Positions 4,518 through 5,020 of a DNA stretch of 5,020 nt are shown piece by piece. The DNA is taken from NCBI GenBank assembly GCA_017521345.1, contig JAFXCU010000074.1, forward strand, positions 1-5,020, given 5' to 3'. A program made the translations under genes and the position numbers. The notes under the pieces are model-generated. The model was not told the origin of the DNA. It ran no database searches and worked only from the letters and a program-made list of their open reading frames with translations. Within the stretch, counting starts at the first letter, position 1. Each line of letters begins with the position of its first letter. The DNA is from Ruminiclostridium sp. (GTDB taxonomy: Bacteria > Bacillota_A > Clostridia > Oscillospirales > Oscillospiraceae).

Positions 4518-5020
4518 TTGATCAAAGCCATCTTTCTGGACTACACCGGCACCATTCTCCGGGAGGATTGCTGGCAGATGAAGGAGGTCCAGCGGCGGGT
4601 GTGCGCCGCCAGCACCTGCCAGGATGAGGACCAGCTCCTGGCCCGGTTCCATGCCCATCTGAAGGACTGGGAGGCCCAAAGTGTGGGCCCCACCTACCGG
4701 GATGCCGACGAGGTGGTCACCTGTACCTTCCGGAGCCTGGGGGAGGAGATCTCCATGACCGAGGACATCCCCTCTCTCATGAAGCTCATGCGGTCCTTCT
4801 GGGCCGACGGTGCCTTTTTCCCGGACGTGGCCCCCTTTTTCGCCCTGTGCTCCCTGCCCATTTATGTTATCAGCAACAATGGAGAGGGCTATGTGGCCCG
4901 GGCCATGGCCAAGCACGGCTTAAACCCTGCCGGATTGGTCTGTGCCGACCACGTCCGGGCCTACAAGCCGGCCAGAGCCCTCTTTGAACGGGCCCTGGCG
5001 GTCAGCGGCTGCCGTCCGGA
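4518..5020 (+). CDS. HAD-superfamily hydrolase, partial (3' end beyond window)
   Basis: The frame runs open to the window edge, giving 167 residues. The start is TTG 4518, with AAGGAGG at 4504-4510, 7 nt upstream; translation then reads MIKAIFLDYTGTIL. This is HAD motif I with nucleophile Asp8, but the usual second acid, two residues on, is Thr10. A helical cap region spans roughly 15-100. Motif II is the Ser119 in VISNN, and motif III is Lys150 in AYKPARALFERAL. Motif IV lies beyond the window. Cytoplasmic hydrolases of this superfamily act on phosphate esters, phosphonates or haloacids. With Thr in place of the general acid/base Asp, an ordinary sugar-phosphatase role is less certain, so no substrate is assigned. 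It follows the VWA gene by 63 bases with a hairpin between, so co-transcription would need read-through. Confidence 0.88.
   Translation, partial: MIKAIFLDYTGTILREDCWQMKEVQRRVCAASTCQDEDQLLARFHAHLKDWEAQSVGPTYRDADEVVTCTFRSLGEEISMTEDIPSLMKLMRSFWADGAFFPDVAPFFALCSLPIYVISNNGEGYVARAMAKHGLNPAGLVCADHVRAYKPARALFERALAVSGCRP

Noticed and set aside
4491..4916. Minus-strand open frame opposite the HAD gene
   Set aside because: It is a shadow: the + strand encodes intact HAD motifs with a strong ribosome site.
1..5020. CRISPR arrays, tRNA/rRNA genes, insertion sequences
   Set aside because: No spaced direct repeats, cloverleaf-like segments, rRNA signatures or transposase-like frames were seen on either strand.

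Overview
The window looks like a GC-rich Clostridia/Bacillota chromosome, most likely a gut Oscillospiraceae-type anaerobe. This is inferred from the clostridial-type glutamate dehydrogenase, the strong AGGAGG ribosome sites, GTG and TTG starts, the GCC/CTG-rich codons of most genes, and the ECF-transporter remnant. No taxonomic marker gene is present, so the assignment is tentative. All recognisable genes lie on the + strand.

Layout. (1) 1-341: a breakpoint near 84-91, followed by the C-terminal half of an ECF transporter S component whose N-terminal half is missing. A hairpin terminator follows at 375-401. (2) 501-1988: a promoter with an extended -10, a transcript-start hairpin, and a complete hexameric-type glutamate dehydrogenase gene (gdhA). 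Its cofactor-pocket residues point to NAD(H), and its codon use is strikingly biased (Ala almost only GCT). (3) 1989-2405: a 417-base gene-free stretch with two strong tandem terminators, several further hairpins including a 26-base perfect palindrome, and a promoter for the next unit. (4) 2406-4454: a two-gene operon of a MoxR-type AAA+ ATPase and a CoxE-like von Willebrand factor A (VWA) protein with a variant metal-binding (MIDAS) motif, ended by a 12-bp terminator hairpin. (5) 4518-end: a HAD-superfamily hydrolase with a TTG start, cut by the window end, whose catalytic motif lacks the usual second aspartate.

How the genes work together. The only clear functional unit is the MoxR-VWA pair. 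By family precedent it acts as an ATP-driven chaperone or maturation system on some protein complex or metalloenzyme, but no client gene lies in the window. gdhA stands alone as a strongly expressed central nitrogen/glutamate metabolism gene. The HAD gene sits directly behind the operon terminator with no room for its own promoter. The least ordinary parts are the broken ECF gene, the hairpin-dense spacer at 2033-2243, and the MoxR-VWA pair without a known client.
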